The notes: generated by a model not told the origin, from the sequence alone. A DNA stretch of 64,000 nt from Lewinellaceae bacterium (GCA_016712415.1 JADJRC010000008.1:254803-318802); one strand, 5' to 3'. Counted from the first letter of the stretch, positions 19,965-31,132 are shown. Translations and numbers: made by a program.

Positions 19965-20014
19965 CCCGATTTGAGCAGATTGCCACTGCCGATTGATTCC
20001 CGTATTTTTACCGC

Positions 20015-21034
20015 ATGATGGCCAACACGACCGGCGCCGTATTCCGTATTACGGCCTTATGGGCTTTTTCAGAATGTGCTTTGGGCGGTGTAATGCACGC
20101 CTTGAAAATACCTTTCACCGGCATCATTGTGGGTGGCTTTTCGGTATTAAGCATTGGTATGCTGGCGCATGTGAGCGGGCGCAGTGCTGCCGCGATTTTG
20201 CGCGCCACGCTTTTGGTGGTGTTGGTAAAGGCTGTCGTCAGTCCGCACTCGCCGCCGACAGCCTACCTGGCGGTAGGGTTTCAGGGGCTGGCCGGCGCAT
20301 TGATCCTCAGCAGGGTGCGTCCGTTTGCGCTGGCTGCGTACCTGTTCGGCTTTCTGGCCATTCTGGAGTCGGCGCTGCAGAAAATACTCGTCCTGCTGCT
20401 GTTTTTCGGAAAGTCACTGTTCGAGGCTTTCGACCTGTTTGCAGGAGGCATTCTGGACGATTTCGGTATTCACAATGAGGTGTCCTGGTCAGTGGTAGCG
20501 GCAGGTTGCTATATCGCACTGTACGCTGCGTGGGGTCTGGTTCTGGGTTATTGGATCACCCGGCTGCCCGGCCAACTGGAACGCAGGGCTGCTGAATATG
20601 CCCTTTTAAACTTGTCCGGGGAAACTGTGCAGGCGCCTGTTCAAGGAAAGAAAAAGAACAGGTGGCTTATGCCCTTGCTCGTGCTGGTTTTCATCGTATC
20701 CGTATTCCTGTTTGCGGGCGGCAAGGCCTCGGGGGCGCAGAAGGCATGGTATGCCGTATTGCGTACGGCAGCAGCGTTGCTTGCCTGGTTTTTCCTGTTG
20801 CAGCCGGTCGTCGCCTGGTTTATACACCGTTGGGCAGCAAGCAGAAGTGCGTCCGAAAAAGGTGCAGTGCAACAAATTCTTGCTTCCATGCCTGAATGGC
20901 AGGCAAGTGTCGGACCCATATACCGGCATGTCGCAGCAAAACACCGGGGCTGGCGTCGGATTCGGGCATTTGTGATCGGGATGTTTGTCCTGGCGGTATA
21001 CGACATCCGGGAGACTGACGGGCAACAATTATAA
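20015..21034 (+). CDS. Multi-spanning membrane protein, possibly ECF-type substrate-binding (S) component
   Basis: 339 residues with about eight hydrophobic segments. The N-terminal half (ALWAFSECALGGVMHALK, then FTGIIVGGFSVLSIGML) resembles in length and spacing the small S-components of energy-coupling factor vitamin or metal transporters. The C-terminal half has a linker with KGKKKNRW and two further helices. Start at the double ATG at 20015/20018. It lies 52 bases upstream of mobA on the same strand, so a link to molybdenum cofactor or metal supply is possible. The family assignment is tentative. Confidence 0.5.
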   Translation: MMANTTGAVFRITALWAFSECALGGVMHALKIPFTGIIVGGFSVLSIGMLAHVSGRSAAAILRATLLVVLVKAVVSPHSPPTAYLAVGFQGLAGALILSRVRPFALAAYLFGFLAILESALQKILVLLLFFGKSLFEAFDLFAGGILDDFGIHNEVSWSVVAAGCYIALYAAWGLVLGYWITRLPGQLERRAAEYALLNLSGETVQAPVQGKKKNRWLMPLLVLVFIVSVFLFAGGKASGAQKAWYAVLRTAAALLAWFFLLQPVVAWFIHRWAASRSASEKGAVQQILASMPEWQASVGPIYRHVAAKHRGWRRIRAFVIGMFVLAVYDIRETDGQQL

Positions 21035-21085
21035 TTGTGAAAACCCAAACCGTTTTCGGCAAAAATCTGTGTGAAAACTTAAACT

Positions 21086-21676
21086 ATGACGCTACCTCCA
21101 CTTCACGGCCTCATCCTTACCGGCGGACACAGCACCCGAATGGGCAGTCCGAAATGCCTGCTCGACTACCACGGCCTGCCTCAATACCGGCATGCGGCAG
21201 CATTGTTGGCGCCATTTTGTCAAAAGGTATTCCTCTCCTGCCGGGAAGCGCAACAAGACTGGTTTGAAGGGTTTTCACTGGTTTTGGATACACCGAAATT
21301 TGGCGGGATCGGACCGCTGAGCGGGGTGCTGTCAGCCATGTACGGTTCGCCGGCGCCCCCGGCCTGGTTTGTGCTCGGCTGCGACTACCCCCTGCTGGAA
21401 AGTATCGATGTGGCGCAATTGATTGCGGCGAGAGACCCGCAACGCGTGGCTACCGCATTTTTAAACCCGGATACCGAAGCACCCGAACCGCTGATCGCGA
21501 TTTACGAATCAGCAGCCCGGGATTTATTGCTCGAATGGTTTGGACAGGGGAATCAATCCCTGCGCATATTTCTGGAACGGAACGATGTTGTCCTTGTAAG
21601 GCCGGATCGACCGGCGCGACTGGAAAGTGTAGACAGGCCAGGTATCGCCGGCAGGTGCCTGGCCGGCGGCACCTGA
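21086..21676 (+). CDS. mobA: Molybdenum cofactor guanylyltransferase (MobA-like)
   Basis: 196 residues, the usual length. The nucleotide-binding signature LTGGHSTRMGSPKCLLDY near the N-terminus, GGIGPLSGVLSAM in the middle and the metal-binding Asp in GCDYPLL are those of MobA, which attaches GMP to molybdopterin in the cytoplasm. No other molybdenum cofactor genes are in the window. The related nucleotidyltransferase CTP-acting MocA is an alternative. It probably shares a transcript with the membrane protein gene upstream. Confidence 0.8.
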   Translation: MTLPPLHGLILTGGHSTRMGSPKCLLDYHGLPQYRHAAALLAPFCQKVFLSCREAQQDWFEGFSLVLDTPKFGGIGPLSGVLSAMYGSPAPPAWFVLGCDYPLLESIDVAQLIAARDPQRVATAFLNPDTEAPEPLIAIYESAARDLLLEWFGQGNQSLRIFLERNDVVLVRPDRPARLESVDRPGIAGRCLAGGT

Positions 21677-21690
21677 TCGGAGGGCCCGCC

Positions 21691-23514
21691 TCACCGCACC
21701 AAAGTCACATCCCCCCGGTACAACACTTTTTCGCCGTCTTTGAACAGCACCTCTGTCTCGTACACAAACACTGCCGGAGGCGCTTTTTCGCCCTTCACCT
21801 TGCCGTCCCAGCCCGAAAAAATGTCGTTGGGCATAAAGTCCTGGTTTTCAAACACGGCCTTTCCCCACCGGTTGTACACGCGCAGGTATAGCACCTTATC
21901 CACGTCTTCCCCGCCAAAAATGGTAAAGAACTCATCGCCGTCGGTGGTTTTATCGGGCCAGAATACATTGGGCACATACACGTAGCGCTCTTTGTTGACG
22001 ACGATCAACCGTTCGCCCTGGGCCTCGCATCCACTGGAATCTGCGACCGTAACGCGATAGCGAAAGCTGTGGTCCGGGTAGTACAAGCAGCCGTCGCACA
22101 ACAGGCTGTCTAGTTCGGAAGGCGTAACAGAGGTGTACACGGCGCGCGATGAATCGGATACAGCCGAACTGTGCCACACTTCGATCGCCTGCCCAAGATG
22201 GATAGTGGTATCCGGGTCAAGCATTACCAGCAGTTCGGCCGGCTCCGTGAGGTTCACAAGCGTGTCCCATTCGCAGCCGTTGGCGCCCTGAATGGTAAGC
22301 AGGTGGTCGCCCGGTTCGAGGTAGGTCAGCGTGGGGTCGACATTGAAAGGATTTTCATCCAGTGCGTAAACGAAAGGTCCCTGGCCGTCGATTACGCTGT
22401 CTACCCGGATCACGCCGTCGCGGCTTTGGTAGCAACTGACATGTTTGAGAAACAGGCCTGCCCCGGTCGGTATTCTCGGTTCGGTTACCTGTACGCTGTC
22501 TGTCGAGGAACAGCCGTTTGCCATGTTGGTCACCGTGAGCGTGTACAATCCGACGCTGTCCACTTTGGCGCGCAGGCGGTCGGCGCCCGAGACGATATGT
22601 CCGAGCGAATCACTGACCCACGCATAAGCGTATCCCGCCGGCGGGTCCACGCTGACATCGAGTTCGGCGGGAAACTCGGTGCAGTTCAGGGCCTGTGGTT
22701 TTTCCAGATCGATTGTCGGGCGATACGAATCGGGCAGGATATTGATGAAATGCGAGCTGGCGCAGGGCGGATTTTGCTTGCAGGCGTTTGCGGCCTGTAC
22801 GCACAGGTTGCCGCTTTGCGTGCCGGTAGTGATCTGGACGATGTTGCCTCCCGGACCGAGTATCACAGCCGGTACCGAGTCGCCGTTGACCAGCGTACCC
22901 GGCGGTCCCGACCAGATGTAGGCGCCGGCGCCGGCAACGGGGTCTACCGAAAACTGGAAGGTGGCGCCGGAACAGAGGTCTGTCGGCCCGGTGATGGCGC
23001 CAACCATGCCGAGTGCTGGCTCGAAAACGGCGTCGTTGGGCGTCACTTCGATGGTAAAGTTGCACAGGTCGCCGGCATAGCCGTCGACCAACAGGTAATA
23101 AGTGGAACCCGGATTCAGGTCCGATACGGTTACAGAGACGGGAGTGATGCCGCCAAACTGCTTGCCGATGTTGCATGCCAGCGGGGCCGACTTACAGTCC
23201 GAGTACAGCGCGATCTGCACGCCGTTGCTGTCATTGCAAAAGAAAGGGGAAGCGGTAAACGTAGCCGTAGATGTGTTGGCGATAAATCCGATCCATTGCA
23301 CGTTTTCGAGCGTGCCGCAGAAGTCGATGGAGTCGCCGCCGTCTGAATCGCCGTTGATGGTGGTACCGATATAACCGTCGAAATTGCAGAAAACACAGGC
23401 GTCTTCACAGTTGCCTGAAATTTGGGAGGAGAAGGTACAAGGGGTTGGGAGCTGGGCAAAAAGGCTGGCGGTTGCCATTGCCAGCACGAAAGGCAGGAGT
23501 GCTGTTTTAACCAT
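21691..23514 (-). CDS. T9SS type B (CHU_C / gliding-motility C-terminal domain) surface protein
   Basis: 607 residues from the ATG at 23514 (signal peptide MVKTALLPFVLAMATASLFAQ); an upstream in-frame start would give no signal peptide. The N-terminal part is Cys-rich (CTFSSQISGNCEDACVFCNF) and resembles choice-of-anchor or pre-peptidase-type domains, followed by Ig-like/PKD-like repeats. The last ~90 residues form the CHU_C domain: YVYVPNVFWPDKTTDGDEF, LRVYNRWGKAVFEN, GWDGKVKG and VYETEVLF, typical of type B T9SS cargo such as SprB-like adhesins. It is convergent with mobA, with 14 bases between the stops. Confidence 0.85.
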   Translation of the reverse strand: MVKTALLPFVLAMATASLFAQLPTPCTFSSQISGNCEDACVFCNFDGYIGTTINGDSDGGDSIDFCGTLENVQWIGFIANTSTATFTASPFFCNDSNGVQIALYSDCKSAPLACNIGKQFGGITPVSVTVSDLNPGSTYYLLVDGYAGDLCNFTIEVTPNDAVFEPALGMVGAITGPTDLCSGATFQFSVDPVAGAGAYIWSGPPGTLVNGDSVPAVILGPGGNIVQITTGTQSGNLCVQAANACKQNPPCASSHFINILPDSYRPTIDLEKPQALNCTEFPAELDVSVDPPAGYAYAWVSDSLGHIVSGADRLRAKVDSVGLYTLTVTNMANGCSSTDSVQVTEPRIPTGAGLFLKHVSCYQSRDGVIRVDSVIDGQGPFVYALDENPFNVDPTLTYLEPGDHLLTIQGANGCEWDTLVNLTEPAELLVMLDPDTTIHLGQAIEVWHSSAVSDSSRAVYTSVTPSELDSLLCDGCLYYPDHSFRYRVTVADSSGCEAQGERLIVVNKERYVYVPNVFWPDKTTDGDEFFTIFGGEDVDKVLYLRVYNRWGKAVFENQDFMPNDIFSGWDGKVKGEKAPPAVFVYETEVLFKDGEKVLYRGDVTLVR

Positions 23515-23698
23515 GGAATCGGCGTTTAGAAATTGAAGATTGCGGATTAATCGCCGGGTGCCGGGGGAGGCATACTTTCCGGAGATGCAAAATTGGAATA
23601 CCAAGTATAAACAAGGCCTAAACGCGGCCTGTGCCGGTGAATTGTGCGATGAAGGCGAAAGTGGGATAATTTAACTTTGACGGGGTAGGCTTTGCTTC

Positions 23699-24010
23699 TT
23701 ACCGCGCCACCATCACCTTCCCCCGCGCCGCGACCGCGCCGCCGCTCTCCAGCGTCCACACATAAAGCCCCGGCGGCAGGTCGGCGACGGACATTTCGGC
23801 TTCTTCCGCGCCGACCGGGATGTCTGCGCGGCGCATGACGATGCCTCCGATGCCGGTAAGTACGAAGGTTGCAGGCCGCAGTGCCGGCCCGGGCAGGCGC
23901 GCGCGGAGCCGGTCGGAAGCTGGGTTGGGCATAACCATGACGCCGTTGGCCGGCACGGGCGTGCTCACCCGCACGCTGAGCGTGCTGTCGCAGGTGTAGG
24001 AGGGCGTGGC
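23699..24010 (-). pseudogene. Orphan copy of the array's T9SS sorting domain
   Basis: About 104 codons nearly identical to the 3' end of the five tandem genes at 3.7-11.3 kb (ATPSYTCDSTLSVRV, MVMPNPASDRLRARL, GLYVWTLESGG, ending KVMVAR and TAA). The homology begins abruptly at 24010, 14 bases past the sucC stop, with no start codon or signal peptide. It is a dispersed 3' fragment 12 kb from the array and can act as a donor or recipient in gene conversion; it probably makes no functional protein. Confidence 0.8.
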
Positions 24011-24024
24011 CGCCCGGGCTGCAT

Positions 24025-25218
<1,194 letters not shown>

Positions 25219-25455
25219 ATTGTCTGTGTGAGTCTTGGATGATCGGTGTGTTTTAATTGGCGGCCAAAAGTAAGGCGAATTCACCGGAGCGTCGAGCAGG
25301 CGCGGATTTTTTTCAGCGGACCACGTGACAGGGTGAATTATTGTTATTGAACATTTTCCTCAGTTAAAATTTTCTTTACTGATTTTTTACTTCCAACAAA
25401 AAACCAGAACGTCGAGGGAGGGTATCAACATTAAAGTCAACGCCTTTTTTGTCAT

Positions 25456-27232
25456 GCTGTAAGCACCTGTCCGCTCAAAAGCGGATAAACGCGGGTGTTG
25501 CTTTCCGTAGGTCGGACGGGTGTTTACAACAGGACAAGGGAACATCGGCGCATTTGTTAAAGGCAAGGTGGGTTTGACAGAAAGGCATCGCGCGTTCACC
25601 CAAGGCACCGTGGGTTCACCAAAGTCATAGTGGGTTTGTCCTGTTGTAAACATCTGTCCGCTATACGAGGGGTAGATGCGACGTTGCCCGCCCGCGATTC
25701 GGACGGTTGATTACATCATGACAAGGAACGTCGGCGCATTTGTTAAAGGCAAGGTGGGTTTGACAGAAAGGCTTCGCGCGTTCACCCAAGGCACCGTGGG
25801 TTCCCCAAAGTCTGTGGGTTTGTCCTGTTGTAAACATCGTCCGCTATACGAGGGTAGATGCGACGTTGCCCGCCCGCGATTCGGACGGTTGATTACATCA
25901 TGACAAGGGAACGTCGGGGCATTTGTTAAAGGCAAGGTGGGTTTGACAGAAAGGCACTGCGCGTTCACCCAAGGCACCGTGGGTTCACCAAAGTCATAGT
26001 GGGTTTGTCCTGTTGTAAACATCCGTCCACTATACGAGGGGTAGATGCGACGTTGCCCGCCCGTGATTCGGACGGTTGATTACATCATGACAAGGGAACG
26101 TCGGCGCATTTGTTAAAGGCAAGGTGGGTTTGACAGAAAGACTGCGCGTTCACCCAAGGCACCGTGGGTTCACCAAAGTCATAGTGGGTTTGTCCTGTTG
26201 TAAACATCCGTCCACTATACGAGGGGTAGATTCGACGTTGCCCGCCCGCGATTCGGACGGTTGATTACATCATGACAAGGGAACGTCGGGGCATTTGTTA
26301 AAGGCAAGGTGGGTTTGACAGAAAGGCACTGCGCGTTCACCCAAGGCACCGTGTGTTCACCAAAGTCACTGTGGGTTTGTCCTGTTGTAAACATCTGTCC
26401 GCTATACGAGGGGTAGATGCGACGTTGCCCGCCCGCGATTCGGACGGTTGATTACATCATGACAAGGGAACATCGGCGCATTTGTTAAAGGCAAGGTGGG
26501 TTTGACAGAAAGGCATCGCGCGTTCACCCAAGGCACCGTGGGTTCACCAAAGTCATAGTGGGTTTGTCCTGTTGTAAACATCCGTCCACTATACGAGGGG
26601 TAGATGCGACGTTGCCCGCCCGCGATTCGGACGGTTGATTACATCATGACAAGGGAACGTCGGCGCATTTGTTAAAGGCAAGGTGGGTTTGACAGAAAGG
26701 CTTCGCGCGTTCACCCAAGGCACCGTGGGTTCGCCAAAGGCATAGTGGGTTTGTCCTGTTGTAAACATCTGTCCGCTATACGAGGGGTAGATGCGACGTT
26801 GCCCGCCCGTGATTCGGACGGTTGATTACATCATGACAAGGGAACGTCGGGGCATTTGTTAAAGGCAAGGTGGGTTTGACAGAAAGGCACTGCGCGTTCA
26901 CCCAAGGCACCGTGTGTTCACCAAAGTCACTGTGGGTTTGTCCTGTTGTAAACATCTGTCCGCTATACGAGGGGTAGATCCGACGTTGCCCGCCCGCGAT
27001 TCGGACGGTTGATTACATCATGACAAGGGAACGTCGGGGCATTTGTTAAAGGCAAGGTGGGTTTGACAGAAAGGCATCACGCGTTCACCCAAGGCACCGT
27101 GTGTTCACCAAAGTCATAGTGGGTTTGTCCTGTTGTAAACATCCGTCCACTATACGAGGGGTAGATGCGACGTTGCCCGCCCGCGATTCGGACGGTTGAT
27201 TACATCATGACAAGGGAACATCGGGGCATTTG
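25456..27232. repeat. Long tandem repeat, about 186 bases per unit, nine to ten units, non-coding
   Basis: The marker GTTGTAAAC recurs at 25643, 25828, 26012, 26198, 26384, 26571, 26758, 26944 and 27132 (spacing 184-188). A diverged unit precedes the first marker and a partial one follows the last. Each unit holds an imperfect inverted repeat: TTGTCCTGTTGTAAACATCC in one arm, and GGACGGTTGATTACATCATG with GACAA in the other, about 20 of 24 arm bases pairing around a ~40-base core. A second part has three variants of GTGGGTTT/GTGGGTTC. Unit length is not constant modulo three and no frame is kept, so it does not encode a repeat protein. Function unknown. Confidence 0.9.
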
Positions 27233-27376
27233 ACAAGAGCAGAGCAAACCCAACAGGTTATGAAAATTTGCAATATTGGCGACGAAACGGCACAATTATT
27301 TTTGGTTTTAACGAATTGGCGCAAAATTGCGGGACATGCTTTATCGTTTTGGATTTTAAATAATCGTAACTGAACT

Positions 27377-27781
27377 ATGCACGCCAAATTGAATATTGAC
27401 CGCCATTTTTTGTTTTTCCATGGAAATAAATTAGCCGTATTCGCCGAACGCATCCTCCGCGATACCCAGCAGAATCCATATATGTCCAAACCGGAAGGCA
27501 TCTGGATTGCTTTGTATGACAGCTGTACAAACCTGCGCAACGCCCTGGAAGACGACGAATTAAAAAGAAAAGAACGGACCGATGCCATTCGCGATAAGGA
27601 AGCGCCGGTGCTGGTAGCACTGGGCAAAATGGCGGATTATGTGGAGCAGGTTGCGCCCTGTAAATCTGATGTTTTTACCACCGGCTTCCGGACTCAAACG
27701 GAGCATCGCCGGCCCGAACTTACCCGCCGTCGCATGCGGATGTCGGCGAAACTGGCCAAACTGGAGGTTGGGAGCAGGTAA
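27377..27781 (+). CDS. Hypothetical protein, helical, conserved-looking
   Basis: 134 residues, mostly alpha-helical and charged. The layout (a first helix with ERILRDTQQNPYM, then LYDSCTNLRNALEDDELKRKERTDAIRDKEAPVLVALGKMADYVE) resembles from memory the N-terminal half of a family of ~220-residue Bacteroidota proteins that add a C-terminal fibronectin-like domain; that domain is absent here. Start at 27377 (ATGCACGCC). It lies just past the 186-base tandem repeat and is convergent with the ftsE-like gene. No function is known to me. Confidence 0.6.
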   Translation: MHAKLNIDRHFLFFHGNKLAVFAERILRDTQQNPYMSKPEGIWIALYDSCTNLRNALEDDELKRKERTDAIRDKEAPVLVALGKMADYVEQVAPCKSDVFTTGFRTQTEHRRPELTRRRMRMSAKLAKLEVGSR

Positions 27782-27794
27782 TTGTTCTTCGTCA

Positions 27795-28490
27795 TTATCT
27801 TATCGCAACCCCTTCATCGTCAATCAACTTGCCGTGTTGAATCCGAATAATACGCGCAGGGAAATTCTGCAGGATACGGTAGTCGTGTGTGGCGCATAAC
27901 ACCGCAGTGTTGTGCTGCTTGGCCAGGTTGCGCATGAGCACCAGCACATCGTCGCTGGTCTCCGGATCCAGGTTGCCGGTGGGTTCGTCGGCAATGAGCA
28001 GAAGGGGCCGGTTGAGCAGGGCGCGGGCGATGACCACCCGTTGTTGCTCGCCGCCGGAGAGTTCGTAGGGCATGGCATAACGTTTGGCCATCAGGTTCGT
28101 GCCTTCCAGCACCTCCGTTACGCGGGCGTTCATTTCGGCGTCGTCGGTCCAGCCGGTGGCGCGCAACACAAACAGCAGGTTTTCTTCCACATTCGGGTCG
28201 GTCAGAAGGTTGAAGTCCTGGAACACAATACCCAGTTTACGCCGGAGCAGGTGTATGTTTTGTCGGTTGACCGTGCGCAGGTCGAATCCCGCCACCTCGC
28301 CGAAGCCCTGTTCGAGGGTCAGCGCGCCGTACAGCGTTTTCAGCAGGCTCGTTTTGCCGCTGCCGGTTTTACCGATGAGGTAGGTGAACTCGCCTTCTCC
28401 GATGGTGAGGTTGATGTCGTCCAGCACATGACTGCCATCCTGCTGGCAGATGTCGGCGTTCGAAAGTTTGACAATGGGAGGCTGCTGCAT
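27795..28490 (-). CDS. ftsE: FtsE-like ABC ATPase
   Basis: 231 residues, close to the length of FtsE. Walker A IGKTGSGKTSLLKTLYG, Q-loop FQDFNLL, signature ELSGGEQQRVVIARAL and Walker B LLIADEPTGNLDP are intact. FtsE pairs with the membrane protein FtsX to drive peptidoglycan hydrolases during division; ftsX is not adjacent here, as is common in Bacteroidota. LolD-like lipoprotein ATPases are close relatives and cannot be fully excluded. Followed on the same strand by nothing in the repeat region; dapB lies upstream. Confidence 0.75.
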   Translation of the reverse strand: MQQPPIVKLSNADICQQDGSHVLDDINLTIGEGEFTYLIGKTGSGKTSLLKTLYGALTLEQGFGEVAGFDLRTVNRQNIHLLRRKLGIVFQDFNLLTDPNVEENLLFVLRATGWTDDAEMNARVTEVLEGTNLMAKRYAMPYELSGGEQQRVVIARALLNRPLLLIADEPTGNLDPETSDDVLVLMRNLAKQHNTAVLCATHDYRILQNFPARIIRIQHGKLIDDEGVAIR

Positions 28491-28536
28491 GTGTAGTAGA
28501 AAACTTCGGTCAAAGGTATGTCTATATCAAGGGAAT

Positions 28537-29259
28537 TTACAGATTCAGCACGTCCTTCATGCTGAAAACGCCTTTTTTATCCACCATCCACTTTGCTGCC
28601 AGTATCGCACCGCCCGCAAAGCCCGCCCGGGAGTGCGCCCGGTGTTCGATACTGATCTCGTCCACGACGCTGCTCCAGCGGACGAGGTGTGTTCCGGGTA
28701 CCTCATCCTCCCGTATGGCGGTGACAGGCACCTCGGCATCCTGCGGCCGGGCAGGGTGGAGCGCCCAGCCGGACTTTCGGTCTACCCTCGCCACGAGGTC
28801 GTCGACCAGGGTAACGGCAGTGCCGCTGGGTGCATCGAGTTTGTGTACATGGTGGATTTCGGTGACGGCAGGCGCGTATTCCGGGTGGGCGTTCATGAGG
28901 TTTGACAGCCAGGCATTGAGGGCAAAAAACAGGTTGACCCCCACGCTGAAATTGGACGCCCACAACAGCGCCCCGCCTTTGGCGTGGCAAAATGCAGCTG
29001 CGTGGGGCATCCTGTCGAGCCAGCCCGTCGTGCCGCTGACAACGGGCACACCCGCTTCGAGGCAAAACAGCACGTTGTCGAAGGCTGCTTCCGGCCGGGT
29101 GAATTCGATCACCACATCGGCCCGGCGCAGCACATCACCGGTCAGCCCCGGACGGTCTTTTTGCGTTATTTTCCAGACAATCTCCACCTGGTGTTCCGAC
29201 GCGATCGACTCGATGGCGCGTCCCATTTTGCCGTACCCGAGCAATCCAATTTTGAGCAT
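28537..29259 (-). CDS. dapB: 4-hydroxy-tetrahydrodipicolinate reductase
   Basis: 240 residues. The NAD(P)-binding motif GYGKMG is at the N-terminus and the DapB signature EIHHVHKLDAPSGTA, with catalytic His and Lys, at residues ~135-149. GTTGW lies in the cofactor site. The enzyme acts in lysine and diaminopimelate synthesis in the cytoplasm. The start at 29259 is separated by one base from the stop of the upstream T9SS gene, suggesting co-transcription. Confidence 0.93.
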   Translation of the reverse strand: MLKIGLLGYGKMGRAIESIASEHQVEIVWKITQKDRPGLTGDVLRRADVVIEFTRPEAAFDNVLFCLEAGVPVVSGTTGWLDRMPHAAAFCHAKGGALLWASNFSVGVNLFFALNAWLSNLMNAHPEYAPAVTEIHHVHKLDAPSGTAVTLVDDLVARVDRKSGWALHPARPQDAEVPVTAIREDEVPGTHLVRWSSVVDEISIEHRAHSRAGFAGGAILAAKWMVDKKGVFSMKDVLNL

Positions 29260-29260
29260 G

Positions 29261-31132
29261 CTAGTTTGTTTTCAGCAGTTTAACCGATTCCAGCGGGCCA
29301 TTTTCAAATTGCAAGGCAGCAAAATACACGCCGGGCGTCCAGTCTTTGCCGACCATTTTTGCGCCTGCTCCGCCTTCAAGATCGTATTGTTCGATTATTT
29401 GTCCGCCGGCATTGAAGATTACCAGCCGGTGTTTTCCCGGATCCGGTAAATGATAGACCAGCTCCGTTCGGTCGGAAAACGGGTTTTGTCCGGTGCTGAG
29501 GCGACCGCTTTCTTTTCCCCTGCGGTATTGTTTGTAAATGGTGAGGGTAAGCGTGGAATCGCTGATGAGTTTTTGGTTGTGTCGTATGGAAACGCCGACA
29601 TCATCGGAACCGGCAGCAACGTCGTACGGACCGGGCTGGACGTTGTTGATGGAAAATTCACCGTCGAAATTGGTAATCCCGCCATATTCCAGTTTGGGGC
29701 CGTAAAGATAAACCAGGGCGCCGGAAACAGGTATGGAATCGGGCGTGCGCAGCACCAGTCCGCTGATGGTCAGGCTGCCCGTCGGATACAGTTCGACATC
29801 GAGCAGGGTCACCTTTTCGTTTTCCAGCAACACCGGATTTTCGTAGTCCTGGTAGCCTGCTTTGCTTACACGGGCCATAAACACGCCGCCCTGCGCGCGC
29901 CCGGCCTTGAATTGACCCGAGAGGCTGCTGAACTCCTGCAAAAGCGGTACGCTGCCCAGCAATTCGATTTTGGCGCCGCTGACAGGGTTGCCCGTAACCG
30001 CGTCTGTTACTTTGCCTTCCAGGTAGCAGGCGCGGGTGTATTGAGGGGTGATGATCCATAACTCCCCGTTGTTGTTGCCCTGACCCGTGATATTGGAAGC
30101 GATGATGGTACCCGACGGGAAGTACGGATACACGCCCCAGCAGCCGTCGGAGCCGCCGCCCGATCCGGTGTAGGTGTCGTAATTGCCAACCTGCACGAGG
30201 TTGTCGGGCCGCGTGGCGTCGATGATGGTAAACCCGTCTTTGTACCAGGACGTCACCGCATAGTTTCCCAAAATATAGGTGTTGTGTACCATGGCGTTGC
30301 TGCCCGGGTTGCTCTGAATTTTGTCCAGCAGTTTGATGTTGCCGGGATCGGAGATGTCGTAGGAAGTCAGAAAAGAGTTGTTCTTTTCATCGGTACTGAA
30401 CAGGGTGCGGTGGTCGTCGGAAAGCCAGGTGTTGTGGGTAAAAAGGTTGGGTGTGGGCTGGGTGGCGAGCAGTTGCGGATTGCCCTTGTCGCTCATATCG
30501 ACGATGGAAAAAAAGCCGCCGTAAATGTGGCCGCCGTACATGGTGTCGTTGTCGACATAGCCGTCGTGTACGTAGTTATGGTTGCCTGGAAAGCCGGAGT
30601 TGAATACGCCAACGTATTTTGGATTGTACGGGTCGGGATTCAGGTTGAACATCTTGGCCCTGCCGCCGAAAAGCGGACCACCGTACGCGTACAGGTAACC
30701 CTTTGCCGTGTCAATATGCAACGCGTGAATGGCCCCCAGTTGTCCGGCAATATCGCCGTCGCCCGTATAAAAATGGGAGGCCAATGTGGAACCGGGCAGG
30801 CCGCTGAGATCGACTACCTGGATTCCGCCGCCGCCTTCCGAGACGACGTAGGCATAGTGTCCGTAGGTTTTAACTTCTTTCCAAAGGTTATCCGGGCCAG
30901 GTATCTGGGTGATCTGAAACGCGTTATCCGGATTTGTTATGTTGACGATAATCAGTCCTTTGGATGCACCGACCAGTGCGTATTCCTTCCCATCGGAAGT
31001 GTAGCCCCAAATGTTGGCGAGCGTCTGGTTGGGGTAGGTGATCTTTGAACGAAAGGTGGTATTCAGGTTTTGGGTGAACAGGGGGCAGGTATTCAACAAC
31101 AGGGTTATTGCAATAAAGATGAATTTGTTCAT
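29261..31132 (-). CDS. Choice-of-anchor B family protein with T9SS sorting domain
   Basis: 623 residues from the ATG at 31132 (MNKFIFIAITLLLNTCPLFTQ signal peptide). Residues ~35-370 are LVIVD-type beta-propeller repeats (IWGYTSDGKEYALVG, IQVVDLSGLPG, FSIVDMSDKGNPQLL, FTIIDATRPDNLVQVGN), the choice-of-anchor B layout. Two carboxypeptidase-regulatory-like domains follow (LEGKVTDAVTGNPVSGAKI and TISGLVLRTPDSIPVSGALV), then a type A sorting domain (FSDRTELVYHLPDPG ... GVYFAALQFENG). The protein is exported to the surface through T9SS. It is the first gene of a unit with dapB. Confidence 0.85.
   Translation of the reverse strand: MNKFIFIAITLLLNTCPLFTQNLNTTFRSKITYPNQTLANIWGYTSDGKEYALVGASKGLIIVNITNPDNAFQITQIPGPDNLWKEVKTYGHYAYVVSEGGGGIQVVDLSGLPGSTLASHFYTGDGDIAGQLGAIHALHIDTAKGYLYAYGGPLFGGRAKMFNLNPDPYNPKYVGVFNSGFPGNHNYVHDGYVDNDTMYGGHIYGGFFSIVDMSDKGNPQLLATQPTPNLFTHNTWLSDDHRTLFSTDEKNNSFLTSYDISDPGNIKLLDKIQSNPGSNAMVHNTYILGNYAVTSWYKDGFTIIDATRPDNLVQVGNYDTYTGSGGGSDGCWGVYPYFPSGTIIASNITGQGNNNGELWIITPQYTRACYLEGKVTDAVTGNPVSGAKIELLGSVPLLQEFSSLSGQFKAGRAQGGVFMARVSKAGYQDYENPVLLENEKVTLLDVELYPTGSLTISGLVLRTPDSIPVSGALVYLYGPKLEYGGITNFDGEFSINNVQPGPYDVAAGSDDVGVSIRHNQKLISDSTLTLTIYKQYRRGKESGRLSTGQNPFSDRTELVYHLPDPGKHRLVIFNAGGQIIEQYDLEGGAGAKMVGKDWTPGVYFAALQFENGPLESVKLLKTN

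Noticed and set aside
22171..23346. Long plus-strand frame opposite the type B T9SS gene
   Set aside because: It is antisense to a well-supported gene with signal peptide and CHU_C domain; composition is that of a shadow frame.
25387..26022. Open frames in the tandem repeat (MFTTGQTHYDFGEPTV and similar)
   Set aside because: Unit lengths vary (184-188) so the frame is lost between units; the frames have no leader or domain and are chance products of the repeat.
25456..27232. Possible CRISPR array
   Set aside because: Units are about 186 bases, with no short repeat and no unique spacers; all parts of the unit are conserved.
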